Part shown: positions 60,985 through 64,000 of the stretch, piece after piece
How positions within the stretch are numbered: position 1 is the stretch's first letter
How the letters are laid out: every line of letters begins with the position of its first letter
NCBI RefSeq assembly: GCF_004349265.1
Contig: NZ_SMFL01000004.1
Location: forward strand, 529,150 to 593,149
Direction: 5' to 3'
Length of the DNA stretch: 64,000 bases
DNA from: Dyadobacter psychrotolerans
Lineage (GTDB): Bacteria; Bacteroidota; Bacteroidia; Cytophagales; Spirosomataceae
Made by a program: the position numbers and the translations under genes
The notes under the pieces: generated by a model
What the model was told of the DNA's origin: nothing
Databases searched by the model: none
Seen by the model: only the letters and a program-made list of their open reading frames with translations

Positions 60985-61000
60985 TTTAACGTTCATTAAA
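60985..61000. promoter_or_regulatory. TetR operator at the fabH start
   Basis: TTTAACGTTCATTAAA. It differs at one base from the operator at 61644 and has one mismatch in the palindrome. The shared block extends over ATTTTATTTAACGTTC. It lies four bases before the fabH ATG, so bound repressor would block both transcription and the ribosome site. Confidence 0.75.
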
Positions 61001-61054
61001 ATATATTCTGAAAAAAGGAATTCACTCATCAATCGGAGGATCCAATTCTGACTT

Positions 61055-61621
61055 TTAAGAAAAAGTTGAAAACCGGTCAGAGATTTGATTGATAGCCCTT
61101 TTTAAAATGGATTTGTCGTTATAGAGCTTCATAAGCATAATGCTTCCCTGAAGTTTTTGAATATCGTCAAACGCGGTTTGTTCTAAATCAGTTGTTAATG
61201 ATATTTCAGTATACAGATGGCCCAGTGCGTTTTTCCATTGGTTGAAAAAATCACGTATGATCGGCTCGAAATAGGGTTCTTTACCTACTGTTTCCAACAA
61301 GGTATTACCGAAAAGACACCCATAGCCGTTCTCAGAATGCAGACCCCAAACAAAGCCCAACATCTTTTTTATTCTTTCCGAAGGCTTGATGGATCCATCC
61401 ATTGAAACATCAAACACATTCTTTTGGATTCTGCCTGAAAAGAAAATCAGGCATTGGTTCATCAAATCTCTCTTATCGGTAAAGTAGTAGTAGAAGTGAG
61501 ACTTTTCTATTTCACAGGCCTTAGCCAAATCTGAAAAGCTGGTATGATAGTATCCATTTCTCAAAAACACTTCGGCGGACTTTACTATTAGGTCTTCTTT
61601 GCAGGTTTGAACTTTGGGCAT
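61055..61621 (-). CDS. TetR/AcrR-family transcriptional regulator
   Basis: 188 codons. The N-terminal helix-turn-helix is standard: LIVKSAEVFLRNGYYHTSFS, DLAKACEIEKSHFYYYFTDK and RDLMNQCLIFF. The C-terminal ligand domain has ENGYGCLFGNTLLETVG, which I recall from the TetR_C subgroup that includes AcuR- and YxaF/LmrA-like repressors. It sits 74 bases upstream of fabH on the same strand. A perfect operator lies just ahead of its own start and a near copy before fabH, so it controls itself and fabH. The ligand may be an acyl compound or an electrophile. Confidence 0.92.
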   Translation of the reverse strand: MPKVQTCKEDLIVKSAEVFLRNGYYHTSFSDLAKACEIEKSHFYYYFTDKRDLMNQCLIFFSGRIQKNVFDVSMDGSIKPSERIKKMLGFVWGLHSENGYGCLFGNTLLETVGKEPYFEPIIRDFFNQWKNALGHLYTEISLTTDLEQTAFDDIQKLQGSIMLMKLYNDKSILKRAINQISDRFSTFS

Positions 61622-61643
61622 GCCGTAAAGGTAGAAAATTTTA

Positions 61644-61659
61644 TTTAACGTTCGTTAAA
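61644..61659. promoter_or_regulatory. TetR operator upstream of the tetR gene
   Basis: Perfect inverted repeat TTTAACG-TT-CGTTAAA, with flanks that extend the symmetry (ATTTTA/TAAAAT). It lies 22 bases before the start codon of the regulator, the place for self-repression. Confidence 0.8.
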
Positions 61660-61777
61660 ATAAAATTAAGCAAGAACGTCTCTATCACTCAGGTGTCCGA
61701 TTGATGAATAACAAAATCTTCCGGTACCTCAATCTGAGAAAAGCAATCATCACATCTTAAATGATAAGCTCGTTACA

Positions 61778-62137
61778 TTAATAATTTTGCTTCCAATAAA
61801 AAAATCCGAAGATGATCAGCACAGCCAATTCCATCAGCAACCAATACAATTGTTTAATATAAAATCCATCCAGCGCAAAACCTATTAATCTTGCTATGAT
61901 AATACCAAGTGTTAGAGATACTAATAGTGCTATAACTGTCAGTCCCCGGGAAGTCCAATCATTATAAAATACCATGAATCCACCAAAGCCAATCACAAAT
62001 CCCCATTTTACTCTTTTTTCTATCATCACGTACCCATCAATTGTTGCTGGAAACCTGAAAAACAAATCGGGCCGGATTGCGAGGATAAAACCTGCTGTTA
62101 ACAAAATACCGCCTGATATTTTTATTAGTAAATTCAT
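61778..62137 (-). CDS. Small four-helix membrane protein
   Basis: 119 codons with four likely membrane helices (SGGILLTAGFILAIRPDLFF, GFVIGFGGFMVFYND, LTVIALLVSLTLGIIIARL, LLMELAVLIIFGFFYW). The loop WTSRG after the second helix and the spacing recall DUF4345-type proteins, but I am not sure. There is no catalytic motif. It is a single gene between the TetR gene and the cupin gene. The function is unknown. Confidence 0.75.
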   Translation of the reverse strand: MNLLIKISGGILLTAGFILAIRPDLFFRFPATIDGYVMIEKRVKWGFVIGFGGFMVFYNDWTSRGLTVIALLVSLTLGIIIARLIGFALDGFYIKQLYWLLMELAVLIIFGFFYWKQNY

Positions 62138-62254
62138 AGAGGTAAAAATCGGAAAATATTACAAAGGGTAAGTTTCCGGATTGCGGTTAGTTGTATCCAA
62201 ACCGGTGGGAAGGTTTGATTCAGTATGATCGCCAGTGAAAAGGGCTTGGAGAGG

Positions 62255-62752
62255 TTACTTTTTTAAATTCTTGTATTCTTCATCGCTCACCGGCTGTAAC
62301 CAGGTAACGCGCCCTTTTGTCGCGTTAGGTGTAACGGCGATCTGGACAAAACCGGTTTCAGGCGAAGCGCCGTGCCAATGGGGTGTATCAGCAGCACATT
62401 TAACGGAATCACCTTTTCGCAGGATCCGGATGGGCTTACCTTTTTCCTGATAATAACCAATGCCATCGATGGCAATCAGTGCCTGGCCGCCTCCGTGTGT
62501 GTGCCATTTGGTTCTGGCTCCCGGCTCAAAGGTTACACTGGCAACGGGGATATTGAAGGTGCTGTCAGATTCTATCAGCGAATGTACCCATGCAGTTCCT
62601 GTAAAATTTACAGCTGGTGCTTTCGAACCCTTTGGAAAAATAGATTGCGTATCAGGTGATGAATTTGTTTTCTCTTGAGCACTGGCCGAAATAACCGTCA
62701 GGATAAAAACGGCCAATAGCTGTGTAATAAATAAGTTTGTCTCTTTTTTCAT
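62255..62752 (-). CDS. Exported cupin-domain protein
   Basis: 165 codons. Signal peptide with the hydrophobic core LFITQLLAVFILTVISASAQ. One cupin barrel lies at about 65-145: motif 1 in GARTKWHTHGGGQALIAIDG (His-x-His with a following Gln) and motif 2 in PHWHGASPETGFVQIAV, giving the three-His metal site. It resembles the cupins of the carboxymuconolactone decarboxylase-linked group and the cupin-type hydroxynitrile lyases. It is periplasmic. It follows the AraC gene on the same strand by 71 bases, so it is probably in the same transcript or its regulon. Confidence 0.88.
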   Translation of the reverse strand: MKKETNLFITQLLAVFILTVISASAQEKTNSSPDTQSIFPKGSKAPAVNFTGTAWVHSLIESDSTFNIPVASVTFEPGARTKWHTHGGGQALIAIDGIGYYQEKGKPIRILRKGDSVKCAADTPHWHGASPETGFVQIAVTPNATKGRVTWLQPVSDEEYKNLKK

Positions 62753-62823
62753 AGGTAGCGATGAGTTATTCGCAGTTAGCCACGGCGGAGCTATTAGCTA
62801 TCAGCTAACTGCTGGTCATATTT

Positions 62824-63729
62824 TTAATTCAAATCACTAAGTATCCTGTATTCATTCGGTGATTGACCGACGCGTTGTTTAAATACCCTGCTGAAATGCT
62901 GCGGATATTTAAATCCAAGTTCAAATGCGATTTCGTTAATCGTTTTGCTGCCGTCAAATATGCGCTCTTTCGCTGCCTCAATAACTTTGTGTTGGACATA
63001 TTCCTGAGCAGATTGACCCGTCTCTTTTTTAATCAGGTCTCCAAAATATTTTGGAGATAAATTTAGTTCGCTCGCGCAGTAAGCTACCGACGGCAGGCCG
63101 ATTGTCTGCGGCTTATCAGAGGTGAAATAGCTGCTTAAAAGCGTCTCAAATTTAGCCAGAACGCCCTTATGAACTACGTCGCGGGTAAGAAACTGGCGAT
63201 CATAAAAACGGATGCAGTAATCGAGAAACAGCTCGATGTTTGAAACAATAAGTTTCCTGCTGTGTTTATCTATCGAATGTTCCAGTTCATATCTGATCTT
63301 ACCGAGGCAATCCATAACGATCTGTGTCTCGCGCTGTGAGAGATGCAGCGCTTCATTTACCTGATAACCAAAAAATGAAAATTCGTGCATCCTTGAGTTC
63401 AAAGGCGTACCATGCAGCAGATCAGGGTGAAAAGCCAGGGCATGACCTTTGGGCTGATACAGTTCTCCGTCATTTTCTACTGTGAAGACTTGTCCGGGTG
63501 CCATGAAAACGAGCGTGCCTTCCTGGTAATCGTAATATTCTTTGCCGTATTTAAGATCACCGCAAATGACCTCTTTTAAAAAGACGCCGTAACATCCCAT
63601 GTACTGGCTAGCCTTGCGTCGGGGACTGGCCGTCGCCAAATCGATCACAGTTACAAGCGGATGCAAAGTCTCCTGCTGATTAAATATATTGTATTGACTT
63701 ACTGTATCGAACCGAATTAAATCTTCCAT
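62824..63729 (-). CDS. AraC-family transcriptional regulator
   Basis: 301 codons. The N-terminal ligand half has KYGKEYYDYQEGTLVFMAPG, GHALAFHPDLLHGTPLNSRM and QVNEALHLSQRETQI. The C-terminal half has the two helix-turn-helices in YCASELNLSPKYFGDLIK and INEIAFELGFKYPQHFSRVF. It is a paralogue of the regulator at 54857. It lies upstream of the cupin gene on the same strand and is divergent from the secreted protein that starts at 63891, so both are candidate targets. Confidence 0.9.
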   Translation of the reverse strand: MEDLIRFDTVSQYNIFNQQETLHPLVTVIDLATASPRRKASQYMGCYGVFLKEVICGDLKYGKEYYDYQEGTLVFMAPGQVFTVENDGELYQPKGHALAFHPDLLHGTPLNSRMHEFSFFGYQVNEALHLSQRETQIVMDCLGKIRYELEHSIDKHSRKLIVSNIELFLDYCIRFYDRQFLTRDVVHKGVLAKFETLLSSYFTSDKPQTIGLPSVAYCASELNLSPKYFGDLIKKETGQSAQEYVQHKVIEAAKERIFDGSKTINEIAFELGFKYPQHFSRVFKQRVGQSPNEYRILSDLN

Positions 63730-63890
63730 AATCTGATTTCATTTTACTGACGCTAAATTACAATATCAGAGATGTGTTTGTTAACAAGGGCATCCAAATC
63801 AGGAATATTGGTAGACATTTCAGGAATCTGTATACCATCGGTGCCAGTGAAAGGGAGGAACTTTGTATCCATAACAAAATCTGAAAATCT

Positions 63891-64000
63891 ATGCAGACCA
63901 AAACATTCATAAAATCATTTCTTAAAGCATCAATACTGGGATTGTGTTTTCTCTTATTCAATATTGAAATTTCAGAGGCGCAAACTCCTGCTAGAGTGGA
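63891..64000 (+). CDS. Start of a secreted protein (cut by window edge)
   Basis: 36 codons visible from the ATG at 63891: a signal peptide MQTKTFIKSFLKASILGLCF followed by LLFNIEISEAQTPA with a good cleavage site after SEAQ. The rest lies outside the window, so the product cannot be named. It is divergent from the AraC regulator, which probably controls it. An overlapping minus-strand frame here is not protein-like. Confidence 0.65.
   Translation, partial: MQTKTFIKSFLKASILGLCFLLFNIEISEAQTPARV

Noticed and set aside
63758..63961. 67-codon minus-strand frame at the right edge
   Set aside because: It overlaps the signal-peptide start of the plus-strand gene at 63891 and the AraC promoter region.
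1..64000. CRISPR arrays, complete insertion sequences, prophage or plasmid origin
   Set aside because: No regularly spaced repeats, no transposase, and no phage structural or replication genes were seen on either strand.

Overview
The window looks like a chromosomal stretch of a Bacteroidota, most likely of the Cytophagales, and Dyadobacter or a close relative is my best guess. The reasons are type IX secretion (T9SS) C-terminal sorting tails on three large secreted proteins, a one-piece hybrid two-component regulator with an AraC output, promoters of the Bacteroidota form TTTG-N19-TAnnTTTG, weak Shine-Dalgarno sites, and gene families such as DUF1810, DUF3253 and the glutaminase-A/DUF4965 family. 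The genus is inferred from general resemblance, not from a search. The window carries no ribosomal RNA, CRISPR array, complete insertion sequence or prophage. The mobile traces I could find are a broken integrase start beside a tRNA-Lys gene and a nonsense-mutated dehydrogenase.

Layout: 1-3.5 kb holds a cut-off PAP2 phosphatase and a divergent outer-membrane barrel protein with a kinase-like N-terminal part. 3.8-10.9 kb holds a tripartite RND efflux operon (TolC, adaptor, pump), a convergent flavin monooxygenase and an AraC regulator. 11.8-19.7 kb holds a LytS/LytTR-type two-component pair, a secreted glutaminase-like protein, a DUF808 membrane protein and a TPR sensor kinase. 19.9-29.6 kb is a run of small stress and detoxification genes, each close to a one-component regulator: SnoaL-like, SpxH-like DsbA with HxlR, two glyoxalase-fold (VOC) proteins, a metallo-hydrolase with MarR, a Gfo/Idh oxidoreductase, HxlR with a broken SDR, DUF3253 and an SDR. 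29.8-31.5 kb holds a secreted sugar dehydrogenase-like protein with a T9SS tail.

32.3-36.7 kb is the most distinctive part: five tightly packed genes forming a stressosome-like switch (RsbR, RsbS, RsbT, an RsbT-like kinase fused to an RsbX-like phosphatase, and a PAS histidine kinase whose N-terminus is a decayed RsbT-like domain). In Firmicutes this relay ends in sigma-B. Here it seems to end in a histidine kinase with no dedicated response regulator inside the cluster. It is followed by a 1345-codon hybrid two-component regulator and two T9SS surface proteins (37-45.4 kb), one with DUF285 repeats and one an adhesin-like protein with a nine-G run in its coding sequence.

45.4-64 kb holds an ester cyclase-like protein, the tRNA-Lys with the integrase remnant, DUF1810, an astacin-type lipoprotein protease, a secreted metallo-hydrolase, an alpha/beta hydrolase, an exported thiol peroxidase, GlxA/AraC regulators, an NmrA-like protein, a small membrane protein next to the potassium transporter Kup, a TPR protein, FabH with a TetR regulator and two matching operators, a cupin with its AraC regulator, and a secreted protein cut by the right edge. 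Overall the region is rich in regulators, efflux, redox and surface functions and has little core metabolism.
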